Of a stretch of DNA of 64,000 nt, positions 44,600 through 53,809 are shown in pieces; position 1 is the stretch's first letter; every line of letters begins with the position of its first letter. Under the pieces are notes generated by a model, which saw only the letters and a program-made list of their open reading frames with translations, did not search any database and was not told where the DNA came from. The position numbers were made by a program, and so were the translations under genes. The stretch comes from an uncultured Rothia sp. (GTDB taxonomy: Bacteria; Actinomycetota; Actinomycetes; Actinomycetales; Micrococcaceae). The stretch is taken from the NCBI GenBank assembly GCA_946221065.1, contig CAMIIO010000004.1, forward strand, positions 186,001 to 250,000. Reading direction: 5' to 3'.

Positions 44600-46570
44600 C
44601 TAGCCTAAAAGTTGTGGCCGGTTGAACTCCTCCTCCAGCACATGCTGGTTCAAGAACGCCAACACCGTCTGATACCAGATACGCGAGTTACCCGGTTTCA
44701 TAATCCAGTGCCCCTCATCCGGGAAATACAGGAACTTGTGCCCCAGCTCCGGGCTATTGCGCTGTAAATCAAACCACAGCATCTGCCCCTGGCTAATCGG
44801 CACCCGGTAATCCTTATCGCCGTGAATCACCAGCATGGGTGCCTGAATATTCTCGGCAAATTGATGCGGCGAATACGTATTGCGCACATTATCCTCAGAC
44901 TCCCACATCCACTCATGCCACACGCCGTTATCGGTGGTGGTGTACATGTGCTCCTGGTTCCAGATCGAGGCGTGCGTAATAAAGCACTTGAACCGCGTGC
45001 CCTGCTGACCGGCAACCCAGTTCGTCATGTACCCGCCGTAGGAGCCACCCATAAACGCCGCTCGCTCGCCATCAATATCTGCTCGTTGGGCGACGTCGTC
45101 AATCACCGCCAAAATATCGGTGTACGGCTCATCGCCTACCGAGTGCCCGCCGCGTTCAATCATTGCCTGACCGTACCCGGTGGAAATCGCCGGGTCCGGC
45201 ATAAGCACCGCGTACCCCGCCTCAGTCAGAACCCACGGATTCCAGCGATAGGTCCAGGAATTCCAGGACCCCCACGGGCCACCGTGCGCAAAAATAACGA
45301 GCGGGCGCGGAGTGGCTGAGCCACCCTCGGGGAGCGCGAGCCAGGACGTGATTTCCACCCCGTCAGACGCCGTGGTGCGAATTTTCTCCAACGTGCCAGG
45401 TGCCCGGATTGGCTCCACGGGGATATCGTCAAAGGGTGTTACGGTTCCGCTTGCTACCTCAATGGTGACGGGGAAGGAACTATTTGCCACGGAATTGCTG
45501 AGCGCAACGAGATTCCCGGAGCTCATGGCAAGGTGTGAGTAGAAGTTATGATTGTCGGGGAGCTGAGTGCTTTCCCCGCCCAAGGTTGCCCGGAATACTG
45601 CGGAAGCACCGCGCCAATCAGCAACCATAGCTAGGGTTTTATCATCCACCCAGCAAGCCTCATTAAACCAGCTATCTACATCAGCAAACTGCCGTGTGAG
45701 CTCGCCGGTGGCAAATTCATAGGTGCATAGTTCAAGCTGGAGGGATTGGTCTTTGAGCCAGCCGTGTTCGCGTGTGATGACGGCGTGAGTTCCCGCGGGA
45801 TTGAAGGGACCGGGGAAAAAGCTCAGGCGCTCATCGGCAACGGCAACCGGCTGAGGTTCTGCTGTCCCATTGAGGTCTACCAGGAACGTAGAATAGCGCT
45901 GGTGTACCCCGCGAATCAGGTGGCACACGCCGACCAAGGCGCGATCGCCGGTAGCGTCCACCGTAAAGGAGTTGAATCTGCCTTCCGGCAAGTCAATCCG
46001 GCGCGGTTCGGCGTCACCGTCTTTCACGTAGAGAGCCTGTTCCCCGATGCCGTGGTCATGATCCCAGTAGCGAGTGGGGAAGCTTTCGTGCAAAATAGCC
46101 GAAACTTTCTTTTTGCTTCGTTCATCGAGAATCTCAGCAGCTTCAGTTGCGCCTTTCCCTACCGCACGCGCCGAGAAAATCAGGCGCGTACCGCCCTCTC
46201 GCTCACGGACTTCAAGTTCCTCGACGCCGTCCGGGAAGGTAAAAATCAGCTCGGGTTCTCCGCGCCCGCCCAAGCGATAAATTCCCCGCGCAGAGTCCGG
46301 GTATTCACCGTCAAGATCCTTGCCCAGCATGAGATAGATATCTCCAGATTCAGCCAACGCCAGCACGTTCGCTTTGGAATCGGGAGCGGTCAACGGAAAG
46401 CAACGCTGTGACGCGGCAGTCTGAGCCAGGCTAAATAATTGCCCGCGGTATTCCGAGCCGTCCGCCGTCAAAGAACTGACGCTCACCACGACGTCGCCCA
46501 TCCGGTTTGCACATAGTCCGCCGTAACGCGGGGTTTCGATCAATCTCTCAAGATACGTGGTACTAGTCAT
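44600..46570 (-). CDS. S9-family prolyl-oligopeptidase-like peptidase
   Basis: A 656-residue serine peptidase/acylaminoacyl-peptidase-like enzyme. An N-terminal beta-propeller-like half (repeats such as GRGEPELIFTFPDG, LVGVCHLIRG) is followed by an alpha/beta hydrolase domain: LVIFAHGGPWGSWNSWTYRW, nucleophile AFMGGSYGGYMTNWVAG, Asp in VIHGDKDYRVPISQGQ and His in YFPDEGHWIMKPGNS. No signal peptide, so probably cytoplasmic. Ends just after a shared terminator. Confidence 0.9.
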   Translation of the reverse strand: MTSTTYLERLIETPRYGGLCANRMGDVVVSVSSLTADGSEYRGQLFSLAQTAASQRCFPLTAPDSKANVLALAESGDIYLMLGKDLDGEYPDSARGIYRLGGRGEPELIFTFPDGVEELEVREREGGTRLIFSARAVGKGATEAAEILDERSKKKVSAILHESFPTRYWDHDHGIGEQALYVKDGDAEPRRIDLPEGRFNSFTVDATGDRALVGVCHLIRGVHQRYSTFLVDLNGTAEPQPVAVADERLSFFPGPFNPAGTHAVITREHGWLKDQSLQLELCTYEFATGELTRQFADVDSWFNEACWVDDKTLAMVADWRGASAVFRATLGGESTQLPDNHNFYSHLAMSSGNLVALSNSVANSSFPVTIEVASGTVTPFDDIPVEPIRAPGTLEKIRTTASDGVEITSWLALPEGGSATPRPLVIFAHGGPWGSWNSWTYRWNPWVLTEAGYAVLMPDPAISTGYGQAMIERGGHSVGDEPYTDILAVIDDVAQRADIDGERAAFMGGSYGGYMTNWVAGQQGTRFKCFITHASIWNQEHMYTTTDNGVWHEWMWESEDNVRNTYSPHQFAENIQAPMLVIHGDKDYRVPISQGQMLWFDLQRNSPELGHKFLYFPDEGHWIMKPGNSRIWYQTVLAFLNQHVLEEEFNRPQLLG

Positions 46571-46665
46571 ACCCCTATCCTAGATTGTGCTCGGAAACTT
46601 AAACCAGCGAGCGCCAGCATTTGCATTCGATACCGGCGCTCAGAAATCTTGGATTACCTGTACTG

Positions 46666-47682
46666 TTAGGCAAGGTTAAGTGCCTCTAAAAGTTCCTCAA
46701 CGGTATCGGCAATAATCAGATTCTCCTGATACTCCTCCCGCATAAAACCCGCTACGCGCATGGATTCGCAGAGCTCAATAAGCGGGTTCCAGAATCCGCC
46801 CACGTTCAGCAGTGCAACGGGTTTGGAGTGCAACCCCAAGTAGCTCCACGTCCATACCTCAAAAAATTCTTCGAGGGTTCCTGGGCCACCAGGTAATGCC
46901 ACGAAGGCGTCGGAAAGTTTTGCCATGCGTGCCTTGCGTTCGTGCATGGTTTGCACAATGTCAAGGTGTGTAGCGGCGGTATTAGCGACTTCCTTATCGG
47001 CTAAGAACTGCGGGATGACGCCGTGTACGGTGCCTCCTGCTTCGCGTGCGCCGTCGGCAAGTTCACCCATGAGTCCCGTTCTTCCGCCACCGTACACCAC
47101 CGTGATATGTGACGTAGCGCAGGCTGCGCCAAAGGATCGCGCCACCTGGGCGAACTCGGATGAAGTGCCCGACGCTGAACCCAAGAACACCGCGACGGCA
47201 GCCTTTCTTTGCGCCGGCAGGGAGGCGGTTTCCGGGGCAACTTGTGCCGTGCCGGTTCGCTTGCATAGAAGCGGGAAAATATATTCGGTGTTGAGCGGAG
47301 CCTGGTTCTCTAGCTGTTCCGACGCCGGGTGAACCCAGCGGAATTCTTCGATCTCGGCGGAGGGTTCCAGGTCAGCAAGTAGCTGCAAATCGCCGGTGTC
47401 TACCGGTTTCCACTCAAAAACATGCGCGTATACGCTAAAACCGGCTTCGTTGAGAGCAGGTGCGGCAAAGGTACCCAACGCTTTCAGATCCCGCCGCTCC
47501 ATACGAAAGTTGAGTTCTTCAGCTACTTCACGGATGGCAGTGAGTGGGGCGCTTTCGTCTTCTTCAGGCTTGCCGCCGGGGAGCATAAAGCCCGAGGTTC
47601 CTCGTTTACGCACGGTCAGCACCTCGCCCAGTTCATTGCGAAACACCACGGCGGAAACGGTAATGAAACATGAATTTGCCAT
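46666..47682 (-). CDS. NUDIX hydrolase fused to LOG-type phosphoribohydrolase
   Basis: A 338-residue two-domain protein from ATG 47682; no clear ribosome site, so possibly leaderless. Residues about 1-145 are a NUDIX domain: the box GGKPEEDESAPLTAIREVAE then EL fits G-x5-E-x7-R-E-x2-E-E. Residues about 160-338 are a LOG/lysine-decarboxylase-like domain: VVYGGGRTGLMGELADGA, HERKARMAKLSDAFVALPGG and PGTLEEFFEVWTW (PGGxGTxxE). LOG proteins release the base from nucleoside monophosphates (family knowledge). The fusion suggests clean-up of modified nucleotides. Confidence 0.88.
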   Translation of the reverse strand: MANSCFITVSAVVFRNELGEVLTVRKRGTSGFMLPGGKPEEDESAPLTAIREVAEELNFRMERRDLKALGTFAAPALNEAGFSVYAHVFEWKPVDTGDLQLLADLEPSAEIEEFRWVHPASEQLENQAPLNTEYIFPLLCKRTGTAQVAPETASLPAQRKAAVAVFLGSASGTSSEFAQVARSFGAACATSHITVVYGGGRTGLMGELADGAREAGGTVHGVIPQFLADKEVANTAATHLDIVQTMHERKARMAKLSDAFVALPGGPGTLEEFFEVWTWSYLGLHSKPVALLNVGGFWNPLIELCESMRVAGFMREEYQENLIIADTVEELLEALNLA

Positions 47683-47884
47683 AAGGAATATCTTACGCCC
47701 GGATCTGAGGCGCACCGTACCTACCCACAAAACCTCGGGGCGGCAGGTAGCGAGCCTATCAGCCGTGAAATATCGTCATATTTAGTAGTTAAGGTTCATT
47801 CAAAGCTAAGTTTACTGTGGTCACGCACACAGCAAGGTATTCTAGGGGAAGTACAGCCCACATCAATCCATTGGGAGAAACTAC

Positions 47885-50104
47885 ATGGCAAAGATTATTT
47901 ATACCCACACTGATGAAGCACCCCTACTCGCCACCTATTCTTTCAAGCCCATCGTGGAGGCCTTCGCCGCCAGCGCCGGCGTCGACGTCGAAACCCGCGA
48001 TATCTCCCTCTCCGGCCGTATTTTGGCGCAGTTCCCGGATTATCTGCCCGAGGATCAAAAGGTAGCGGACGCGCTTGCCGAGCTGGGTGAGCTCGCCAAA
48101 ACCCCCGAGGCAAACATTATTAAGCTTCCAAACATTTCTGCCTCGGTTCCTCAGCTCAAGGCAGCTATTAAGGAATTGCAGGAGCAGGGCTTCGCGATTC
48201 CCGACTACCCCGAGGACGTTAAGGACGAGAAGGACGCCGACATCCGCGAACGTTACGATCGTGTCAAGGGCTCGGCGGTGAATCCCGTGTTGCGCGAGGG
48301 TAACTCGGATCGTCGTGCACCCCAGTCGGTAAAGAATTACGCGCGGAAGAACCCGCACACGATGGGTACGTGGAGTGCAGATTCGCAGACCTCCGTGGCT
48401 ACCATGGGCACCGCAGATTTCCGTTCCAACGAGAAATCCGTGATTCTTGACAACGACGACACCCTAAAGATTCAGCTCGTCACCGCTTCCGGCGAGACTA
48501 AAGTGCTCAAGGAATCCCTGCCCGTGCTTAAGGGCGAGATTGTGGACGGCACCTTCATGAACGCCAGCGCGCTCGATGAATTCCTGCGCAACCAAATTGC
48601 ACTGGCAAAGGAAGAAGGTGTGCTGTTCTCGGTTCACCTGAAGGCAACCATGATGAAAGTCTCCGACCCCATCATCTTCGGTCACGTCGTCCGCGCCTAC
48701 TTCCACGAGCTCTTCGCAAAGTACGGCACCGAACTCAACGCAGCCGGCCTCAATGGCAACAACGGTTTGGGCGCAATCCTCTCCGGTATCGACACCTTAC
48801 CCGCCGAGATTCGCGACGACGTCCGCGCAGAAATTGAGAAGGGACTGGCAGAAGGCCCAGCCCTGGCTATGGTGAACTCAGCCAAGGGCATCACCAACCT
48901 GCACGTGCCCTCCGACGTGATTGTGGACGCCTCCATGCCCGCCATGATTCGTACCTCAGGCCACATGTGGAACAAGGACGACCAGGAACAAGACACCCTG
49001 GCAGTACTCCCCGATTCCTCCTACGCCGGGGTTTACCGCGTGGTAATTGAGGACTGCAAGAAGCACGGTGCTTTTGACCCCACCACCATGGGCACCGTTC
49101 CCAACGTGGGATTGATGGCACAGAAGGCCGAGGAATACGGCTCACACGATAAGACCTTCGAGATTGACACCGAGGGTAAGGTGCAGGTGGTAGCTTCCGA
49201 TGGGACCGTACTCATTGAACACGAGGTTTCCGCCGGCGATATTTGGCGTGCATGCCAGACCAAGGATATTCCGGTTCAGGACTGGGTGAAGCTCGCGGTA
49301 ACCCGCGCCCGTGACTCCAAGACTCCCGCCGTCTTCTGGCTGGACGAGTCCCGCGCGCACGATCGCAACCTCATTGCCAAGGTGAACCAGTACCTCCCCG
49401 AGCACGATACTGAAGGTCTGGATATCCGCATTCTCTCCCCCGAGGACGCCACTCAGTTCTCGATCGACCGTATCCGTAAGGGCGAGGACACCATCTCGGT
49501 AACAGGTAACGTACTCCGCGACTACCTCACCGACCTCTTCCCCATCCTTGAGCTGGGCACCTCGGCGAAGATGCTCTCCATCGTCCCGCTGATTAACGGC
49601 GGTGGCCTATTCGAGACGGGCGCCGGTGGTTCCGCTCCTAAGCACGTGCAACAGCTTGTGGAAGAAAACCACCTGCGCTGGGACTCGCTCGGTGAGTTCT
49701 TGGCTCTGGCGGCATCGTTCGAGCACCTGGCGAAGAACTACGACAACGTCGCAGCGCAGGTTCTTGCCGACACCCTGGATAAGGCAACCGGTACGTTCCT
49801 CAACGAAAATAAGTCTCCCTCCCGCAAGGTAGGCGAGATTGACAACCGCGGCTCACACTTCTACCTCATCAAGTACTGGGCAGAGGAGCTAGCAGCTCAG
49901 AGTGAGAACCCCGAGCTGGCGGAGAAGTTCGCCGCCGTGGCTAAGGCACTGGACGAGAACGAAGAGAAGATTAACGCTGAACTACTCGACGTTCAGGGTA
50001 GCTCCGTTGATTTGGGTGGATACTACAAGCCCTCAGACGAGTTGGCATCGGCCGCAATGCGCCCGTCGGAGACGCTGAATGAGATTATCTCGACTCTGAA
50101 GTAG
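47885..50104 (+). CDS. icd: NADP-dependent isocitrate dehydrogenase, monomeric
   Basis: Oxidative decarboxylation of isocitrate to 2-oxoglutarate; 739 residues, the size of the monomeric type found in actinobacteria. Begins MAKIIYTHTDEAPLLATYSF. Contains SDRRAPQSVKNYARKNPHTM, VSDPIIFGHVVRAYF, NGNNGLGAILSGID and GLFETGAGGSAPKHVQQ. A strong terminator follows 28 bp after the stop. Confidence 0.96.
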   Translation: MAKIIYTHTDEAPLLATYSFKPIVEAFAASAGVDVETRDISLSGRILAQFPDYLPEDQKVADALAELGELAKTPEANIIKLPNISASVPQLKAAIKELQEQGFAIPDYPEDVKDEKDADIRERYDRVKGSAVNPVLREGNSDRRAPQSVKNYARKNPHTMGTWSADSQTSVATMGTADFRSNEKSVILDNDDTLKIQLVTASGETKVLKESLPVLKGEIVDGTFMNASALDEFLRNQIALAKEEGVLFSVHLKATMMKVSDPIIFGHVVRAYFHELFAKYGTELNAAGLNGNNGLGAILSGIDTLPAEIRDDVRAEIEKGLAEGPALAMVNSAKGITNLHVPSDVIVDASMPAMIRTSGHMWNKDDQEQDTLAVLPDSSYAGVYRVVIEDCKKHGAFDPTTMGTVPNVGLMAQKAEEYGSHDKTFEIDTEGKVQVVASDGTVLIEHEVSAGDIWRACQTKDIPVQDWVKLAVTRARDSKTPAVFWLDESRAHDRNLIAKVNQYLPEHDTEGLDIRILSPEDATQFSIDRIRKGEDTISVTGNVLRDYLTDLFPILELGTSAKMLSIVPLINGGGLFETGAGGSAPKHVQQLVEENHLRWDSLGEFLALAASFEHLAKNYDNVAAQVLADTLDKATGTFLNENKSPSRKVGEIDNRGSHFYLIKYWAEELAAQSENPELAEKFAAVAKALDENEEKINAELLDVQGSSVDLGGYYKPSDELASAAMRPSETLNEIISTLK

Positions 50105-50131
50105 GCTTGTCAGAACATTTCTGCTGTCCTT

Positions 50132-50167
50132 AACGAGGCACCTTTCGCTCATGAAAGGTGCCTCGTT
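50132..50167 (+). terminator. Terminator of icd
   Basis: Perfect 15-bp stem (aacgaggcacctttc with gaaaggtgcctcgtt) and a 6-base loop, then a short T-rich stretch. The following 270 bp up to 50440 are AT-rich and hold no recognised gene. Confidence 0.92.
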
Positions 50168-50440
50168 TATTGTTTCCTGTTTAACACAGTTATATCGTTT
50201 GCGTATGCTATCTTAGATTGCAGAGCTTAATTCTTAATTACAAAAATTTTTAGGAAACTCGTTCAACTTCACACGTACAACAGCCTCAGATTTATGCACT
50301 TCCCCCTAACCGCTTAATAATATTTCCAGTAGCATTACATAGGAGACAAATTAAACGATATATTTTCAGCATCGTATAAATACATAAAGATACACAGGAC
50401 CTTTTACAATTTTCAACTATAAAGTTTAGGTAATTATCTA

Positions 50441-51050
50441 ATGAAAGACTTACTTCTAGCACTTTCTTCTTCTATTGTTGCATTGATAGCTTTAATGTAC
50501 ACCGCACACAGCAATAACCGAATGCACAAAAAAAGCGGATTTTGAAAGAGTCTCGAAAGCAATAGAATATGTCTCAACAGGAGAGATAGCGGAAGCTAGA
50601 CATACACTCGCAAATTTCGTTATAAATAATTCTAAAATAGATGCTTCAGGCATTGCAACACCCTCCTCAGAACAGCGAGTCAAGAGTCATGATGGAAACA
50701 GCATTAAAGAATCAAAAGCTATCGATAGCGCATTCAAGATAATCTGGGCTTTAAATTTTATTCATGGTATCGACGAATCGTTGAAACATTCTGGAATATT
50801 TACTATTTCTCGAAATAAGCCACAAATCCTTCTTCGCAACTCTTTAAAATCTTTTATCACATGGCATCTAGGCCCCCTTCCCGAAGGAATTGATAACAAC
50901 AAAGCGGTACTTGTTCAAATAGATAAAAGCCTAGATTTGAAGTCAGGAGATTTAAATAATCTCAAGAAATGGGCATATTCGATTTATGAAAAAGATAGTG
51001 ATTTCTATTCGAAAAATAGCATAATTTTATTCAATCTTTGCTGCAAATAA
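50441..51050 (+). pseudogene. Membrane-anchored protein of unknown family, frameshifted
   Basis: ATG 50441 starts an N-terminal anchor (LLLALSSSIVALIALMYTAH) that stops at 50543. The rest of the gene continues in the +1 frame, open from 50496 to the TAA at 51048-51050 (segments DFERVSKAIEYVSTGEIAEA, KIIWALNFIHGIDESLKHSG, ILLRNSLKSFITWHLGPLPE). Removing one A from the A7 run at 50528-50534 joins both into about 203 residues with a single N-terminal helix and a cytoplasmic helical domain. AT-rich codons. Not recognised; the layout resembles small membrane-tethered accessory or defence proteins, which is only a guess. Confidence 0.6.
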
Positions 51051-51154
51051 AATAAATATACTGCGGGGTGGATTCACAAATTATCTAACTTCGTAAATTC
51101 ATTTCATCTTTCTGGAAAATATTTGAAACTCGCAAAAATTAATTCAATAGAGAA

Positions 51155-51229
51155 TTACCCAGCAGGCAGCAGCCTCCCAGTCGATTCCCTCAGATAACAG
51201 CCGATACCCAGCAACTCATACCCAATCAT
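51155..51229 (-). pseudogene. Remnant of a second tdk 3' end
   Basis: 25 codons on the minus strand read MIGYELLGIGCYLRESTGRL then LPAG and a stop. This matches the C-terminus of the intact tdk (HVGYESLCAGCYLRESGGEL then LPGS) at a majority of positions, including the CYLRES core, but one zinc-ligand Cys is changed to Gly. It is a displaced, diverged copy of the tdk tail. Confidence 0.75.
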
Positions 51230-51543
51230 GAATTAAAGTTCATATTCAATCCCTACTAGAAAGATTTATATGTAATACTATATATAAAATATTCTTCTAT
51301 ATTTCTGGAATATTATTTATTGTCGCAGGAATTTGTATTTATTTTCTACGGGAGACTACAAGATTTTCCCTCTTTGAAAATCCACTAACAGTTACTACAC
51401 TGACTGTTATTGGGTATGGAACTATTTTCTTGGGAGCACTAATCGCAAGCATGCCTGCTATCAAAGAATCCCTTGATAACCACTAAAATTACCAACTAGC
51501 TACCGGGCAGCAGTTCCCCACCCGATTCCCTCAGATAACAGCC
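51182..51543. repeat. 21-bp direct repeat pair in tdk tails
   Basis: cgattccctcagataacagcc followed by nothing shared is exact at 51182-51202 and 51523-51543, 341 bp apart. Both copies encode the CYLRES core of the thymidine kinase C-terminus (GCYLRES on the minus strand). The spacing segment holds a truncated membrane-protein ORF, so the pair resembles attachment-site duplications made by 3'-end integration. Confidence 0.7.
51231..51486 (+). pseudogene. Truncated two-TM protein with no start codon
   Basis: An open frame ending at TAA 51484-51486 encodes two membrane segments (IFFYISGILFIVAGICIYFL and VTTLTVIGYGTIFLGALIAS) and a polar end. No ATG, GTG or TTG precedes the first helix after the last upstream stop. 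It begins exactly where the tdk remnant ends, so its 5' part was lost. AT-rich. No family recognised. Confidence 0.5.
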
Positions 51544-52119
51544 AGCGCACAGTGATTCATACCCAACATGCACGCCGTCGATTGCCACTTGAGATCCGGA
51601 AAATACGAACGCACCATCAACCGTGCGCCCATTGAACAGCGCCTTCTTGCCACACCGGCAAATAGTTTTTAGTTCCTCCAGAGTATGCGCAATCTCCAGC
51701 AGACGCGCGGAACCGGGGAACGAGCGCGTCTGAAAGTCTGTACGAATCCCGTAACACATCACCGGCACGTCATCGAGCACGGCGATACGCATCAGATCAT
51801 CTACCTGCGCGCTCGTCAAAAACTGCGCCTCATCCACCAATAGGCAAGCCACCGGCAGAGTACCGTGCGTGGCATCGGGGCGAGCATTCTCAACAGCGTG
51901 CGCAAAAAGTTCCCGCAGATTCTGCTCGTGCCCCACCAAAAAATCAACGCGCCGCTTTACACCCAACCGAGAGACGACGTCGGCGTCGCCCTTGGTATCC
52001 ACCTGCGGCTTAGTAAGAAGCACCCGTTGCCCGCGTTCCTCATAGTTAAACGCCGCCTGCAACAGGGCAGTAGATTTGCCGGAGTTCATGGCACCGTATC
52101 GAAAATAGAGCTTCGCCAA
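51496..52119 (-). CDS. tdk: Thymidine kinase
   Basis: ATP-dependent salvage phosphorylation of thymidine; 207 residues. TTG 52119 is chosen (LAKLYFRYGAMNSGKSTALL) because GAGGGG lies 9 bases upstream and family members start here; the frame runs on to a TTG at 52170. P-loop GAMNSGKS, Walker B DEAQF, and zinc ligands in CRCGKKALF and CAGCYLRESGG. The tail is duplicated as a remnant at 51155-51229. Confidence 0.92.
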   Translation of the reverse strand: MAKLYFRYGAMNSGKSTALLQAAFNYEERGQRVLLTKPQVDTKGDADVVSRLGVKRRVDFLVGHEQNLRELFAHAVENARPDATHGTLPVACLLVDEAQFLTSAQVDDLMRIAVLDDVPVMCYGIRTDFQTRSFPGSARLLEIAHTLEELKTICRCGKKALFNGRTVDGAFVFSGSQVAIDGVHVGYESLCAGCYLRESGGELLPGS

Positions 52120-52298
52120 AGCGCGCGTCCCCTCACCAGAAGTTTTCTCAAACTCTGCAATTCTAGCCAACCATTCGCCCCGGCAGAGAACAAAACCGGT
52201 CTATCTCACGCTCTCAGGTGGTTAATATCCTGCCGGACGGACTTTATACTTAGGGAGGCAAGTGCGGCATTTGCACCATCGACTGAAAAGGTTTCTGC

Positions 52299-53636
52299 AT
52301 GATTCCCCTCGGAGATATTGAAGCTCTCACCGCTCAACCGGAGCGGGAGCTGGATCCGATTGACATTATTATTGAGCAAAATAGGTCACGTTTGACCGAG
52401 CTGGTTCCCGTGCGTATTGACAGAATGTCGGAGTCGCCCTTCGCCTACTATCGAGGGACCGCCGGACCTATGGCAGCAGACCTTTCCACGGTTCCGCACA
52501 CCTCCACCATGCCGCTCATCTGCGGGGACGCGCACATCGGTAATTTTGGTTATTTCGCTTCCCCGGAGCGTAATCTACTCTTTGATTTAAATGACTTTGA
52601 TGAGGCAGGCCGCGGCCCCTTTGAATGGGATCTTAAGCGTTTGACGACGTCGGTGTACTTGGCCGCGATTGACAACGGCGAGTCCGAGGAAACCGCTACC
52701 ACGCTTGCAGAGAAAACCTCCAAATATTACCGCCGAACCATTCTGCGGATGAATGAGGAGTCCGCGCTGGATCGCTATTACGAGCGCGTGAACACCAATA
52801 CTTTTGAGGAGCTGATTAAGGAAGAGTATCAGCCACTTTTTGCTAAGTTTGAGCAGAAAGCACGTAATCGTAATTCGGAGCAGGCGCTACATAAGTTTGC
52901 GGTAACGGACGATAACGGTAATCACCGGATTATTGATCAGCCGCCGCTGACTATGCACCACAATGAAATCACCGCCGATGAGCTAAAGGAACTCTGGTTG
53001 CAGTACCTTTACTCGGCTCGTCCCGATATCCGCTACCTCTTGCGTAGTTTTAGAATGCGCGATCATGTGTTGCGCGTGGTGGGCGTGGGCTCGGTAGGCA
53101 CTCGCTGTTTCATTACGTTGTTGGAAGACCGGTACAAAAATCCACTGTTTCTACAGATCAAAGAAGCGCAGGACACGGTACTGCACAGCTACGGCAAGAT
53201 TGAGCAGACCTCCGAGTCGCTAGGCTTCCCAGACCGCCCCATGGGTAATGGTTTCCGCGTGGTGGCTGGGCAGCGTGTGATGCAATCACAGTCGGATCCG
53301 TTCCTGGGCTGGATTGAGAATGTTCCCACTCGCCAGGGCGGTACGACCGACTACTACGTGCGTCAGTTCCGCGATATGAAGGGATCGATTAATCTCTCGG
53401 CGCTGGATCGTGACGGGCTGAAACAGACCGCTAAGGTGTGCGCTTCGCTGTTGGCTCGTGCCCACGCGCAGTCTCGTCACGTTGACGACATCGCGGTGTT
53501 CTGCGAAGCCGATCACGTCTTTGACGAGCACATGGGTAAATTCGCGCACGGCTATGCACAAACCTGTATTCAGGACTATCACAACTTGAAGACGGCCATC
53601 GAGAAGGGTCGCCTGCCGGTACAGTACGCGCTCTAG
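52299..53636 (+). CDS. DUF2252 family protein
   Basis: A 445-residue protein of a family related to kinase-like folds, function unknown. Motifs: FAYYRGTAGPMAADL, CGDAHIGNFGYFASPERNLL, FDLNDFDEAGRGPFEWDLKR, GVGSVGTRCFITLL and YVRQFRDMKGS. GDxHxxN and DFD resemble phosphotransferase motifs, so kinase-like activity is possible. ATG 52299 has AAAGG upstream. Confidence 0.9.
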   Translation: MIPLGDIEALTAQPERELDPIDIIIEQNRSRLTELVPVRIDRMSESPFAYYRGTAGPMAADLSTVPHTSTMPLICGDAHIGNFGYFASPERNLLFDLNDFDEAGRGPFEWDLKRLTTSVYLAAIDNGESEETATTLAEKTSKYYRRTILRMNEESALDRYYERVNTNTFEELIKEEYQPLFAKFEQKARNRNSEQALHKFAVTDDNGNHRIIDQPPLTMHHNEITADELKELWLQYLYSARPDIRYLLRSFRMRDHVLRVVGVGSVGTRCFITLLEDRYKNPLFLQIKEAQDTVLHSYGKIEQTSESLGFPDRPMGNGFRVVAGQRVMQSQSDPFLGWIENVPTRQGGTTDYYVRQFRDMKGSINLSALDRDGLKQTAKVCASLLARAHAQSRHVDDIAVFCEADHVFDEHMGKFAHGYAQTCIQDYHNLKTAIEKGRLPVQYAL

Positions 53637-53659
53637 TCCGTGGTTGCCCTACAGAATAC

Positions 53660-53703
53660 AAGCGCCGCGCGTTCCACCCTTTCGGGTAGGACGCGCGGCG
53701 CTT
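53660..53703. terminator. Terminator between DUF2252 and the permease
   Basis: Stem aagcgccgcgcgt with acgcgcggcgctt, with inner accc/gggt pairing, then tttt. It lies between convergent genes. Confidence 0.88.
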
Positions 53704-53809
53704 TTCGTTGAACTACCTATCCCCCGTGAGTAACCGACGCCGTATCGGGCGTTAGCCAAAGCACGCCCGTCGGCAACACGGTGCCGTCCGGGGTCCAGAG
53801 CAAGAACGG

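Noticed and set aside
45746..46411. 221-codon open frame on the plus strand
   Set aside because: Antisense to the S9 peptidase; no ribosome site or recognised domain.
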